A DNA stretch of 64,000 nucleotides from Pseudorhodobacter antarcticus (GCA_945860375.1 CAMAQR010000001.1:124001-188000), one strand, 5' to 3'. Counted from the first letter of the stretch, positions 37,597 through 47,144 are shown. Translations and numbers: made by a program. Notes: generated from the sequence alone by a model not told the origin.

Positions 37597-38223
37597 ATGT
37601 GGCAAATCATCTCCAACTACCCGATTGAGCAGTTTCTGGCCTTCGTTGCCGGGGGATTGGTGGTGAATTTCACCCCCGGCCAGGATATCTTCTTTGCCAC
37701 CGCCTGCGGCATTCAAGGCGGGCCGCGGGTGGGTATGGTGGCCGGGCTGGGAGTGGGCGCGGGCGTGTTGTGGCATGTCGCCTTGGCGGCGCTTGGCCTG
37801 TCTGCGCTGATTGCGGCGCATCCCGAAATGTTGCGGGCGATCACCTATGTTGGTGCGGGTTATCTGCTGTATCTGGCTTGGAATTCCTGGCGCAGCACCG
37901 GCGGCATGCAGGCCGGTCGCGGCGTGCAAACCTATGGTCACGCCTTTCGTCGGGGCATCCTGTCCAACGTTCTGAATCCCAAGCCGGTGCTGTTCATCCT
38001 TGCCTTTTTACCGCAATTCGTTGATCCCGCATTGGGTCCGGTCTGGACACAGATCGTGCTGCTGGGCTTGGTGTTCGGCCTAACCGGGGCGATTGTGACA
38101 GCGGGTTTTGGCTATCTGGCGGGCCATGCCGGGCAGGTGATCGGCGCACGGATGGGCGTTGTGAACAAAGTGGCGGCGATTTTATTCGCGGGTCTGGCGG
38201 CCCGCCTGATCTGGGTGGACTAG
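37597..38223 (+). CDS. LysE/RhtB-family amino-acid exporter
   Basis: A 208-residue inner-membrane protein with about six helices. The N-terminal signature is VVNFTPGQDIFFATACGIQGG (residues about 22-42), where the TPGP-type motif is TPGQ, followed by GAGYLLYLAWNSWR and NVLNPKPVLFILAFLPQFV, all typical of LysE/RhtB exporters. It should export an amino acid or derivative; the substrate cannot be read off. It is 42 bases after msrC, and the homocysteine methyltransferase-like gene begins three bases after its stop, suggesting one operon. Confidence 0.92.
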   Translation: MWQIISNYPIEQFLAFVAGGLVVNFTPGQDIFFATACGIQGGPRVGMVAGLGVGAGVLWHVALAALGLSALIAAHPEMLRAITYVGAGYLLYLAWNSWRSTGGMQAGRGVQTYGHAFRRGILSNVLNPKPVLFILAFLPQFVDPALGPVWTQIVLLGLVFGLTGAIVTAGFGYLAGHAGQVIGARMGVVNKVAAILFAGLAARLIWVD

Positions 38224-38226
38224 GCT

Positions 38227-39123
38227 ATGGCATTGATAACACTTCTGGATGGCGGCATGGGGCAGGAGTTGGTGGCGCGTTCAGGCGATGAACCGACACC
38301 GCTGTGGGCCACCCGCGTGATGATGGATCACCCCGGTTTGGTGAGGGCGATCCACAGTGATTACTTTGCTGCCGGTGCTTCGGTGGCCACCACAAACACC
38401 TACAACATCCTCCACGACCGGCTGATCGGCGTCGGGTTGGACGCCTGTTATCACGCTCTGCACCTGCGCGCCCTGACCGAGGCGCATGAGGCGCGTGCCA
38501 CTGCGGGCCGGGGGATGATTGCCGGGTCCATGGGGCCGCTGGGCGAGTCCTATCGCCCGGATCTGACGCCAGATGTCGCGGTTTCTGCGCCGCTTTATGC
38601 GGAGAAGGCGCGGATCATGGCCCCGCATGTCGATGTGATCTTGCTGGAAACGATGTCATCGCTGGGCTTGGCGCGCGGGGCGTTGCAGGGCGCGCAGGCG
38701 GCGGGTCTGCCGGTCTGGCTTTCGGTCTCAGTAGACGACCGCGATGGCAGCAAACTGCGCTCTGGCGAGCCGATTGCAGGCCTGCTCGACCTGATCGCCG
38801 ATCACCCCACCGCTGCCGTTCTGGCCAATTGTTCGATGCCCGAAGCGATGTTGGCCGCCCTGCGTGAACTGTCCACGATGGGCCTGCCTTTTGGCGCCTA
38901 TGCCAATGGATTCTCGGAGATTTCCAGCCTTCCCCTGCCCGATGCCATCGCTGCCCCCGACTACACCCACCGCCACGATCTGACGCCCGAAAAGTATACG
39001 GCCTTTGCGATGCATTGGGTCGCGCTGGGGGCCACAATCGTCGGTGGCTGTTGCGAGGTTGGCCCCGCCCACATCCGCCATCTGGCAGACGCTTTGCGCG
39101 CGGCGGGCCACGAAATTCTATGA
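38227..39123 (+). CDS. Homocysteine S-methyltransferase-family protein
   Basis: A 298-residue TIM-barrel enzyme of the MmuM/BHMT type, moving a methyl group to homocysteine. Zinc ligands are Cys in VLANCSMPE and the Cys pair in VGGCCEVGP; the start has LLDGGMGQEL and then TNTYN. The methyl donor (S-methylmethionine, betaine or other) is unknown. It overlaps the next gene as ATGA. The order GGT, msrC, LysE exporter, this gene and rluA suggests a transcript centred on sulfur amino acids, with rluA attached. Confidence 0.88.
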   Translation: MALITLLDGGMGQELVARSGDEPTPLWATRVMMDHPGLVRAIHSDYFAAGASVATTNTYNILHDRLIGVGLDACYHALHLRALTEAHEARATAGRGMIAGSMGPLGESYRPDLTPDVAVSAPLYAEKARIMAPHVDVILLETMSSLGLARGALQGAQAAGLPVWLSVSVDDRDGSKLRSGEPIAGLLDLIADHPTAAVLANCSMPEAMLAALRELSTMGLPFGAYANGFSEISSLPLPDAIAAPDYTHRHDLTPEKYTAFAMHWVALGATIVGGCCEVGPAHIRHLADALRAAGHEIL

Positions 39124-39773
39124 TCCCCGACTTCGATTACCGCCCACCAGATGTGCCGTTGGACATCCTGTTTCAGGATGACCAGATCATTGTCGCCAAC
39201 AAACCGGCTGGGCTGTTGTCAGTGCCGGGCAAGCTGGCCGGGCGCGAGGATTGTCTGGTGTCACGCCTTCAAGCCGCGCATTGGGACACGCTTTTGGTGC
39301 ATCGGCTGGATTGTGACACCTCGGGAGTGATGATTTTTGCGCGCACCAAACAGGCGCAGGGATTTCTGGGGCAAGAGTTTGAAAAGCGCCGCGCCAAGAA
39401 GACCTATGTCGCGCGGGTCTGGGGGCAGTTGACGCCCGATCAGGGCCATATTGACCTGCCACTTTGTGCCGATTGGCCGAACCGCCCGCGCCAGATGGTC
39501 GACCTGGTCAACGGACGGGCGGCGCAAACGGATTGGCAAGTTACCGCGCGGGATGATGTGGGCACTCGGGTACAACTGTTTCCGTTGACCGGCCGGAGCC
39601 ATCAACTGCGGGTGCATATGCTGGCGCAGGGCTGCCCGATCCTGGGCGATCCGATCTATGCCACGGGTCCGGCGCGCGATTTTCCGCGGCTGATGCTGCA
39701 CGCCGAAACGCTGTCGCTGCATCATCCGACCAGCGGCGCTTGGGTGACATTCACCGCTTCTTGCCCGTTTTAA
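39120..39773 (+). CDS. rluA: RluA-type pseudouridine synthase
   Basis: A 217-residue enzyme. The catalytic Asp64 lies in VHRLDCDTSG, the same position as in E. coli RluA (219 residues), with IIVANKPAGLLSVPG before it and LTGRSHQLRVHM after it. It lacks an S4 domain, as RluA does. It should modify 23S rRNA U746 and tRNA U32. ATG 39120 overlaps the methyltransferase stop; the longer open frame upstream lies inside that gene. Confidence 0.92.
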   Translation: MIPDFDYRPPDVPLDILFQDDQIIVANKPAGLLSVPGKLAGREDCLVSRLQAAHWDTLLVHRLDCDTSGVMIFARTKQAQGFLGQEFEKRRAKKTYVARVWGQLTPDQGHIDLPLCADWPNRPRQMVDLVNGRAAQTDWQVTARDDVGTRVQLFPLTGRSHQLRVHMLAQGCPILGDPIYATGPARDFPRLMLHAETLSLHHPTSGAWVTFTASCPF

Positions 39774-39865
39774 ACAGACAAGACTCTGTTGCATTGCTGC
39801 GTTAACATTGCTGTAATCTTACTGATGTTTGCTGGTGTCAGCCCCGAAACAGCCCAAGGACCGCG

Positions 39866-41491
39866 ATGCTTGCCCTGCGTCATCTGTTCGAAGTGCGTTT
39901 TGCACCGATGTTGATAGTGCTTGCACTTGCGGCGGCTTTTGCCACGCTTGGCGCGATCTGGCCCGACTGGCAGGGGGGGATGTGGGCTTTGGCTGTGGTG
40001 ATGCTGGCGCTGTTCGGCCTTGGCATCCGCGATCTGACGCAGACCCGGCATGCCATTTTGCGCAATTACCCGATCGCCGCGCATATGCGGTTTTTGCTGG
40101 AGGGGTTTCGTCCCGAAATCCGCCAGTATTTCTTTGAAGGTGACAAGGACGGTGCGCCCTTCCCGCGGGACAAACGCGCGATTGTCTATCAACGTGCCAA
40201 GAAAGAGCTGGATAAGCGCCCCTTCGGCACATTGTATGACGTCTATCAAGAACAGTATGAATGGCTGCACCACTCGCTGGCGCCCAAACCTCTGGTGGCG
40301 CTGCAAGACATGCGGGTGATGGTCGGTGCGGGCACAAAAAAACCCTATTCGGCGTCACTTTTGAACATATCCGCCATGAGTTACGGGGCCTTGTCGGCCA
40401 ATGCCGTGCGGTCCCTGAACAAGGGTGCGCATTTGGGTGGCTTCTTTCATGATACCGGCGAGGGCGGCGTTTCGTCCTATCACCGCGAATTTGGCGGCGA
40501 TCTGGTGTGGGAGGTTGGATCGGGCTATTTTGGCTGCCGCGCCGATGACGGTGGCTTCGATCCCGTTCGCTTTGCCGACACAGCCGCCGATCCACAGATC
40601 AAAATGGTAGAGTTGAAACTGTCGCAAGGGGCCAAGCCCGGCCATGGCGGCGTGTTGCCAGCGGCCAAGGTCACGGCGGAAATATCGGCGATACGCGGCG
40701 TGCCGATGGGGCAAGATTGCATATCGCCCGCAAGCCACTCCACTTTTTCAACACCCGTCGGCCTGTTGGAGTTTATCGCAAGAATGCGCGATTTATCAGG
40801 TGGCAAGCCTGTCGGGTTCAAGCTGTGCATCGGCCATCCTTGGGAGTTCATGGCGATCTGCAAGGCGATGCTGGACACGGGAATCACCCCGGACTTCATT
40901 GTCGTGGATGGCAAAGAAGGGGGCACTGGCGCCGCGCCGCTGGAATTCATGGACCATGTCGGCATGCCGCTGCGTGACGGTTTAAGCTTTGTTAACAATG
41001 CTTTGGTCGGCGTTGGCCTGCGGGAGCGAATCAAGATCGGGGCTTCGGGGAAAATCATTTCGGCTTTCGATATGGCCAAAGTGATGGCGCTGGGGGCTGA
41101 TTGGTGCAACGCCGCGCGCGGTTTCATGTTTGCGGTCGGTTGCATTCAGGCACAGGCTTGCCACACAGGGCATTGCCCAACCGGCGTCACCTCGCAAGAC
41201 CCGCTGCGGCAGCGCGCAATTGTGGTGCCGGACAAGGCCGAACGGGTGGCAAACTTTCATCGCAACACCCTGCATGCCCTAACCGAGTTGGTGGCTGCCG
41301 CCGGGCTGGCGCATTCTTCCGCCCTGCGCCCCCACCATTTCTTGCGCCGTGCCTCGTCCGATAGGGTCATCTCTTTTGCCGAGCAATATGAACTGCTTGT
41401 GCCCGGCCAACTGCTGATCGATCCTCAATCCTCACCCCGGTTTGCGCAGGCTTGGCGTGCCTCAACTTCGGGCAGTTTTGAACACACCTAA
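39866..41491 (+). CDS. FMN-binding glutamate-synthase-family protein with N-terminal membrane helices
   Basis: A 541-residue protein. Two membrane helices lie at about 10-50 (MLIVLALAAAFATLGAIWP and MWALAVVMLALFGLGI), then a glutamate-synthase central-type TIM barrel: NISAMSYGALSANAV, KPGHGG, FIVVDGKEGGTGAAP, and the Cys cluster CIQAQACHTGHC (Cys-x5-Cys-x4-Cys), which could hold a 3Fe-4S centre as in GltB. It lacks the glutaminase domain, so it is not a full GOGAT; such membrane-attached relatives are common but uncharacterised. ATG 39866 follows AAGGACCGCG. It converges with the TMADH-like gene, the stop codons overlapping by three bases. Confidence 0.87.
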   Translation: MLALRHLFEVRFAPMLIVLALAAAFATLGAIWPDWQGGMWALAVVMLALFGLGIRDLTQTRHAILRNYPIAAHMRFLLEGFRPEIRQYFFEGDKDGAPFPRDKRAIVYQRAKKELDKRPFGTLYDVYQEQYEWLHHSLAPKPLVALQDMRVMVGAGTKKPYSASLLNISAMSYGALSANAVRSLNKGAHLGGFFHDTGEGGVSSYHREFGGDLVWEVGSGYFGCRADDGGFDPVRFADTAADPQIKMVELKLSQGAKPGHGGVLPAAKVTAEISAIRGVPMGQDCISPASHSTFSTPVGLLEFIARMRDLSGGKPVGFKLCIGHPWEFMAICKAMLDTGITPDFIVVDGKEGGTGAAPLEFMDHVGMPLRDGLSFVNNALVGVGLRERIKIGASGKIISAFDMAKVMALGADWCNAARGFMFAVGCIQAQACHTGHCPTGVTSQDPLRQRAIVVPDKAERVANFHRNTLHALTELVAAAGLAHSSALRPHHFLRRASSDRVISFAEQYELLVPGQLLIDPQSSPRFAQAWRASTSGSFEHT

Positions 41492-43464
41492 AGCGACAAG
41501 GCCAGTTTTCGTCCCTCGTGAAAAGCGTAGGCGGCCAGCCTTGGCGCTGCGCAATCGCCAATACGGTGCGTGGCTTTGCCGCCAAAGCTTTCGGGCCAAG
41601 GATCAAAACTGCGGTTGGTGGTGGCCATCACAAGTGCCGAGGCGGGCAGGGTTTCGTCTGCCCCTGTCAGCAAGTTTCGAACAGTAACCCCATTGCCATG
41701 CCAGCGTGCCACGCAATGCTCTGTCAGGAACTTAACCCCCAAAGCCGCCAATCGCTTGCGCGCCGCGCCATCGGCAGCCGTGCGCGCAATTTCTTTGCCG
41801 ACAAATGCATCTGGGGTGACAATGGTGACTTTCTTGCCTTGCTCGGCCAAGGCCCAAGCCGTGCCGACCCCCCGCCAATTGCCACCTTCATCGTAGACAA
41901 CAACCGAGCCGCCCAAACGCGCTTCGCGCCTCATCACCGATTCGGGCGACCAGACCCCCGGCAGTTCAATTCCGGGCAAATTTGCTTCTTGCGGAACCCA
42001 TCTTTGAAAGCCTTTTTCATCCGGCAGTGAACCGGTGGCAAGGATCACCACGCTTGCCGGATGCGCGGCAATTTCATCGGCATCCAGAAAACAATTCAGC
42101 CGCAAAGATACCCCCAGTTTGGCCAGCTGTCGCTCGTACCAATCCAACAGATCAAGAATCTGCGCCCGGCGTGGCTGCATCCCCGCAAGACGAAACTGCC
42201 CACCGACCACAGCAGATGCTTCAACAATTTCAACGTGATGACCACATTCGGCGGCGACGCGCGCCGCTTCCAGACCACCAGGTCCGGCCCCCACCACCAA
42301 AACGGATTTCGGCGCGCTCGCCGCTGTAAAGCGATCCCCTCCCCATTCCCATTCACGCCCCACCGACGGATTGATCAGGCAGGAAATCCAATAATCGCGG
42401 CTCCGGCGGCCCCAGCACATCTGATTGCAGGAAATGCAGCCGCGAATATCATCGGCACGCCCTTGCACGGTTTTCAGCGCCAGATGCGGATCGGCGATCT
42501 GCCCACGGACGATGGACACAAGATCGGCCTCGCCACTCGCGATAATGGCTTCAGCATTGTCGGGCGTGCGCACACCCGCCTCGGACGTGATCACAGCGTG
42601 CTGGACAATGGCTTTCAACTGCGCCGTCAATGGTGTCGAAAGCTTTTCGGCTTGGGTGAAGGCTGGAATGATCCCCTCAAACTCCAGATAGCTGCCGTAG
42701 CCACAGGTCACATAGTCCACCAGCCCGGTCGCATCATGCAAGGCTACGATTTCACATAAGCTTTCCGCAGACAGTGTCACCGAATAGCCCGGTGAATAGC
42801 TGATGGCGAGGCCGATGATAAAGTCCTCACCACAGGCGCGACGAATGTTTTCGATCAAGGTGCGGGAAAAGCGTGTGCGGTTTTCAAGACTGCCACCCCA
42901 TTGGTCATCGCGGGTGTTCGACCACGGCGTCCAGAATTGGTCCAGCAGGGAATGATAGGCAGCCCAGACCTCAACCCCTTGAAACCCTGCCTGTTTCGCA
43001 CGGACTGCGGCCAAAACATGCGCCTGCAGAACCTCTTGGATTTCGTTTTCGGTCATTGTGTGCGAGCCATCGCTGTCATGATAGCTGGGCCCGCCCGATG
43101 GCGACCAGTGTGGTGCAAAGGACAGATCGGAGTCGCCATGCGCGCCGATATGATAGATTTGCTGCAGGATAACGGCTCCTGCCTCGCGAATGCGCGTCGT
43201 AATTCTTTGAAAATGCGGTATTATTTCATCCGTCCCGCACAAAAGGTTACCACGGGTCAGCACGCCGGTGCGATGGACTGGCACAGGTTCGGTGACAATC
43301 ATGGCAGCGCCACCCAATGCCCGCTCCAGCAGGTAATGTTCCATTCTGGGGCCGGGGATGCCCTGATCGGACATGTTATTGGTGTGAGCGCCAAAAACGA
43401 TGCGATTGCGCAGCGTGTTGCCGCGCAACTGCAAGGGCTGCAGCAGATGGCGATGCTGTGGCAT
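41488..43464 (-). CDS. TMADH/DgcA/StcD-type flavoprotein (Old Yellow Enzyme + Fe-S + FAD/NAD domains)
   Basis: A 658-residue enzyme. The N-terminal OYE-like FMN barrel (about 1-360) contains NRIVFGAHTNNMSD and QGVEVWAAYHSLLDQFW; CISCNQMCWGRRSRDYWISC (Cys-x2-Cys-x3-Cys-x11-Cys) would bind a 4Fe-4S cluster; the C-terminal half has a Rossmann VLVVGAGPGGLEAARVA motif and a second nucleotide-binding part. The family includes trimethylamine dehydrogenase, dimethylglycine and N-methylproline demethylases and 2,4-dienoyl-CoA reductase; an N-demethylase is my best guess. ATG 43464 with GGAG seven bases upstream is better than TTG 43470. Confidence 0.88.
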   Translation of the reverse strand: MPQHRHLLQPLQLRGNTLRNRIVFGAHTNNMSDQGIPGPRMEHYLLERALGGAAMIVTEPVPVHRTGVLTRGNLLCGTDEIIPHFQRITTRIREAGAVILQQIYHIGAHGDSDLSFAPHWSPSGGPSYHDSDGSHTMTENEIQEVLQAHVLAAVRAKQAGFQGVEVWAAYHSLLDQFWTPWSNTRDDQWGGSLENRTRFSRTLIENIRRACGEDFIIGLAISYSPGYSVTLSAESLCEIVALHDATGLVDYVTCGYGSYLEFEGIIPAFTQAEKLSTPLTAQLKAIVQHAVITSEAGVRTPDNAEAIIASGEADLVSIVRGQIADPHLALKTVQGRADDIRGCISCNQMCWGRRSRDYWISCLINPSVGREWEWGGDRFTAASAPKSVLVVGAGPGGLEAARVAAECGHHVEIVEASAVVGGQFRLAGMQPRRAQILDLLDWYERQLAKLGVSLRLNCFLDADEIAAHPASVVILATGSLPDEKGFQRWVPQEANLPGIELPGVWSPESVMRREARLGGSVVVYDEGGNWRGVGTAWALAEQGKKVTIVTPDAFVGKEIARTAADGAARKRLAALGVKFLTEHCVARWHGNGVTVRNLLTGADETLPASALVMATTNRSFDPWPESFGGKATHRIGDCAAPRLAAYAFHEGRKLALSL

Positions 43465-43576
43465 GTTCAATCTCCGGTTTCGGCCAGTCTAGGGCTGGGC
43501 CGCCCATAAAGGTGAGTGTCAGGCACGACGTTTTGTCGTCAAAATCCGGCAAACCACTTTGGGCTATTCTCAAAGC

Positions 43577-43600
43577 AAAAGGCCCCGGTTTCCCGAGGCC
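43577..43600 (-). terminator. Rho-independent terminator after the aldehyde dehydrogenase gene
   Basis: On the minus strand GGCCTCGG-GAAA-CCGGGGCC is followed by TTTTGCTTT. An 8-base stem with one G-T pair and a stable GNRA-type tetraloop, starting 7 bases after the TAA at 43607. Confidence 0.85.
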
Positions 43601-43606
43601 CCTTTG

Positions 43607-45049
43607 TTACGCTTCAACATCCCAGCCCGAAATCGCCTTGACCTCGAGGAATTCTTCCAGCCCCCAATGTCCGCCTTCGCGCGCCCGACCGGACGACTTT
43701 ACCCCGCCAAAAGGCGATCCGGCGCCGCGCGATTTGCCGTTCATTTCCACCATGCCGGACCGCAATTGCCGGGCCAAGCGGTTGCGGCGGGCCCCGTCCT
43801 GGCTTTGCACATAGTTCGTCAACCCATAGGGCGTATCATTGGCGATGCGGACCGCCTCTTCTTCGGTATCGAAAGGAATGATCGCCAGCACAGGACCGAA
43901 AATCTCTTCCTTTTCAATCGTCATGCCGGGACGCACGTCCGCAAACACTGTCGGTTTGACATAATAGCCGCGGTTAAACCCTTCTGGCAGACCAAGGCCG
44001 CCGGCGATAAGGCGCGCGCCTTCGTCGATTCCTTTTTGAATATAGCCTTGGATCTGATCCCACTGTCGCTTGTTCACCACCGGGCCAATGTGGCGCCCGG
44101 GTTCATGAGCCGAGCCCACTGTGATCGAACCGGCAACTTGCGCCGCAATCTCAACCGCACGGTCATAGGCCGGGCGTTCGACCAGCATGCGCGACGGTGC
44201 GTTGCAGGATTGGCCCGAGTTATTCATCAAATGCCGCACGCCACGCTCAACGGCACGGTCATCGGCATCCGCAAAGATCAGGTTGGCGCCCTTGCCACCC
44301 AGTTCCAGCGTGACCCGCTTCAACGTTTGCGCCGCTGCAATGGAAATCGCCCGGCCCGCCCGCGTGGACCCGGTGAACGAGATCATCTCGACGTCCGGGT
44401 GCGCCGACAGCACCGCGCCGACGCCAAGCCCATCGCCGTTGACAAGGTTGAACACCCCGGGCGGCAAACCGGCATCGTGGCAGAATTCGGCAAACAGCAG
44501 CGCGTCCAGCGGCGATTCTTCGGAGGGTTTCAGCACGCAGGTGCAGCCCGCCAGTATCGCCGGAATGGCCTTCAGCGCGATCTGATTCATCGGCCAGTTC
44601 CACGGCGTGATCAAGCCGACCACCCCGATCGGTTCCAGCGCAATGCGGTCGTTGGGCGCGTGCGGGCCAAGCGGACGCACCCATTCGATGGCGTCAAAGG
44701 CCGTCAAAAAATTGGTTGCATGCCACGGCAAGCAGGGGGCCTGACTGTCGCGCGCCATGTCGATCGGCGCCCCCATTTCCGTCGCGATGGACCGGGCCAA
44801 CTCTTCCGACCGCAGTTCATATTGCTCCAGAATCTTCACGACCACATCGCGACGCAGAGCCGGTGGCGTGGCGGCCCAACCCGGGAAGGCGGCTTTTGCC
44901 GCAGCTACCGCGGCGTTTGTGTCTGCCTCGGCCCCCAACGAGATGATCGCACAGGGCTCTTCGGTCGAGGGATCAATCACCTCGCAGTCGCGTGGCACAA
45001 GGGGGGCCGTCCAGCGGCCATTGATGTAGAAATCACGTTTGATCAGCAT
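43607..45049 (-). CDS. NAD(P)-dependent aldehyde dehydrogenase
   Basis: A 480-residue ALDH-superfamily enzyme oxidising an aldehyde to an acid. Visible are ITPWNWPMNQIALK (cofactor loop), SFTGSTRAGR, catalytic Glu in TLELGGKGAN, and the Cys nucleophile in NNSGQSCNAPSR; EEIFGPVL is the C-terminal signature. The residues after the Cys (NAPS) resemble the subfamily that takes betaine- or lactaldehyde-like substrates. ATG 45049 follows GGAGG. It points the same way as the TMADH-like gene and ends 143 bases before it, but a terminator lies between them, so they are separate transcripts. Confidence 0.93.
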   Translation of the reverse strand: MLIKRDFYINGRWTAPLVPRDCEVIDPSTEEPCAIISLGAEADTNAAVAAAKAAFPGWAATPPALRRDVVVKILEQYELRSEELARSIATEMGAPIDMARDSQAPCLPWHATNFLTAFDAIEWVRPLGPHAPNDRIALEPIGVVGLITPWNWPMNQIALKAIPAILAGCTCVLKPSEESPLDALLFAEFCHDAGLPPGVFNLVNGDGLGVGAVLSAHPDVEMISFTGSTRAGRAISIAAAQTLKRVTLELGGKGANLIFADADDRAVERGVRHLMNNSGQSCNAPSRMLVERPAYDRAVEIAAQVAGSITVGSAHEPGRHIGPVVNKRQWDQIQGYIQKGIDEGARLIAGGLGLPEGFNRGYYVKPTVFADVRPGMTIEKEEIFGPVLAIIPFDTEEEAVRIANDTPYGLTNYVQSQDGARRNRLARQLRSGMVEMNGKSRGAGSPFGGVKSSGRAREGGHWGLEEFLEVKAISGWDVEA

Positions 45050-45193
45050 GCAGGCCTCCGTTGGTTAAATCTAGGTTGGCATTGGGCGCCAAGGGTTGCA
45101 ATAGGCGGCTTGCCGTTTGATCAAATCAAAACCAATGGTGCATCGGCACAGCCTGTGCATAGATGCGATGAAGCATAACGAAAAGGCTGTGCC

Positions 45194-46078
45194 GTGTTTA
45201 ACCTTCTGAATAAGGCTTTAAATATCACACGCTTGGCGATTGTTCCGCCACTGCCGCTCCCGGATCGGCACGGGCTTGCCATTGTGGCCATTGTCAAGAA
45301 CGAAGGGCGTTATGTGCGCGAATGGGCGAACTTTCATGCCAGCGCCGGTGTGCGTCACTTTTACATCTATGACAACGGATCGTCCGACAACACGGTGAGC
45401 GAACTGGCTGCGGCCTTGCCCCCGTCGGCGATCACCATAATCCCATGGGATCAAAAATTCCATTTCGCGCCTTGGAATGCAGAAATTCACAATCAGGTGC
45501 TGGCCTATGCCCATGCCACCTGCAATTTCGGGGGCCGCTTTCGCTGGATGACCTGGATCGACATTGACGAGTTCTTGATCCCCAAGCAGGCCCCTGATCT
45601 GAACGGCGCTTTAGAGCATCTGGCGGACCAAAAGATGATCAGTCTGCCATGGCATATGTTCGGACGCTCGGGCCACCAAGTGCCCCCTAAAGGCGGGGTG
45701 ATCCCCAACTATACGCGGCGCAACCCAAGTCCGATGGACAAAAATCTGTTGAAATTCAAGGTGATCGCTGATCCGTGTGCCGTCACCGCCTGCAAGGTGC
45801 ATTGGATGGAAGTGGCGGGATTGACCGACAGCAGCAACGATGTCGGGGTGATGGCAAGCCTCAAGGGCCGCAACGCGCCGGGCTTCTATTCGGCCGAGCA
45901 TATCCAATTAAACCATTATTACACCCGCTCTGATGCCGATATTGCGGAAAAGCTGGTGCGCGGGCCGAATGTCACCACCGCCGCCGCCGACAACCTGCGC
46001 CGCGTCATGCGGAAGGTGGCTCAGATCGAGGCCGCCGAGATCGAGGACACTTCAGCGGTGCATTTTGTGCGTAGGTAG
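45194..46078 (+). CDS. Family 92 (DUF23-like) glycosyltransferase
   Basis: A 294-residue protein with a GT92 pattern: AIVAIVKNEGRYVREW, ASAGVRHFYIYDNGSSDNT, then RWMTWIDIDEFLIP (metal-binding DxD in DIDEF) and a C-terminal HIQLNHYYTRS. It would add a sugar to an unknown acceptor. GTG 45194 follows AAAAGG. A second glycosyltransferase of different composition starts ten bases after its stop. Base use resembles the rest of the window, unlike its partner. It is far from the main polysaccharide locus. Confidence 0.83.
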   Translation: MFNLLNKALNITRLAIVPPLPLPDRHGLAIVAIVKNEGRYVREWANFHASAGVRHFYIYDNGSSDNTVSELAAALPPSAITIIPWDQKFHFAPWNAEIHNQVLAYAHATCNFGGRFRWMTWIDIDEFLIPKQAPDLNGALEHLADQKMISLPWHMFGRSGHQVPPKGGVIPNYTRRNPSPMDKNLLKFKVIADPCAVTACKVHWMEVAGLTDSSNDVGVMASLKGRNAPGFYSAEHIQLNHYYTRSDADIAEKLVRGPNVTTAAADNLRRVMRKVAQIEAAEIEDTSAVHFVRR

Positions 46079-46088
46079 GGATTTTCAG

Positions 46089-46982
46089 ATGAGCACTTTA
46101 ACTATTGCTGTCTTCTCGTTCAATCGTGGGTATTACCTACGGAATTGCATTGAATCCATAAGACAGCTGGCACCAGAAATTTCGGTGCTCGTCATTGACG
46201 ATGCATCAGATGACGTCTTGACGCGTGACGTGCTGAACAGCTTGCCCGAAACGGTTTTCCATGTTTCGACAACTGACAAAGCACGTCATGGCGGGCTCTA
46301 TACAAATATGAACCTTGCCTTAGCCGAAGCAAAGACGGATTTCATCATGTTTGTACAGGATGATATGCAAATGGTGCGCCCGATAAACGATTTGGACATC
46401 GCTTTGATTTCCAACCTTTTTGAAGAGAATAGCGCGATAGCTTTCATTTGCCCACTGTTTATGAAGGCGTCCAGCCTGTATCGGTACCGACGTGCTTTGA
46501 GCCCTCACCCAACCTTGCGGGCTTATCAGGCGAAAGTGAAGGGAAGGAATACGATCAGCTATTTTGACGCCAACATCGGCCATGTAAAGCGTCTGAGGAT
46601 GGCAAATTGGAGTTTTGGCCCGACCGAAAAGGCTATGATGCAAGCCGCAGGTGCACAGTTTGGCGCTATGCCCTTCATGGGTGACCCCATTTTGTTCTTT
46701 TGCCCGGAAGTACCAATCTATCGCAACCGTGGCCGGTCGCTCGCTTCGAAAATCGCGAGCCGAGTTGTCGGTGACGATGTTAAGTCTCTGGAGTATTTGT
46801 CAAAGGAATCAAATGAAAACTTCATTTCTCGAAGCCTCAGCGACTGGCCGGTCGCGGAACAGTGGCTTGTTCCACAGAATTCTGCAGTGCGGCGACCATT
46901 CGTCTACAAAAATGTTAATGCGCGTCTTTGGTTGCGAGTCTTGTATCGCATGGAAAGGTTGCTGCAAAAACTGAGTAGATGA
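46089..46982 (+). CDS. Family 2 glycosyltransferase, AT-rich, probably horizontally acquired
   Basis: A 297-residue protein starting STLTIAVFSFNRGYYLRNCI, then VLVIDDASDD and FVQDDMQMV, which stands for the DxD metal site; this is a GT-A fold. Two 60-base lines I counted have 47 and 50 percent G+C, clearly below the flanking genes, and codon use (many TTT, ATT, AAA, TTG) differs too. ATG 46089 gives the family start. Acceptor and sugar are unknown; because it sits ten bases behind the GT92 gene it is probably expressed with it. Confidence 0.82.
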   Translation: MSTLTIAVFSFNRGYYLRNCIESIRQLAPEISVLVIDDASDDVLTRDVLNSLPETVFHVSTTDKARHGGLYTNMNLALAEAKTDFIMFVQDDMQMVRPINDLDIALISNLFEENSAIAFICPLFMKASSLYRYRRALSPHPTLRAYQAKVKGRNTISYFDANIGHVKRLRMANWSFGPTEKAMMQAAGAQFGAMPFMGDPILFFCPEVPIYRNRGRSLASKIASRVVGDDVKSLEYLSKESNENFISRSLSDWPVAEQWLVPQNSAVRRPFVYKNVNARLWLRVLYRMERLLQKLSR

Positions 46983-47144
46983 AGGCCAGAGCGCGCGTGA
47001 TTTCGATCTAAAGAAGATCGCACTACTTCAGGCAGTTCGGGCCATGCATGCGGTGAAGCCCCATTTTGGTTCTAAGTTGTTCAAGGGGGTGAATTTCCTT
47101 CCTATCCAGCCTATATTGATGTCAGCCAAAGAACGGAGCCCCCC

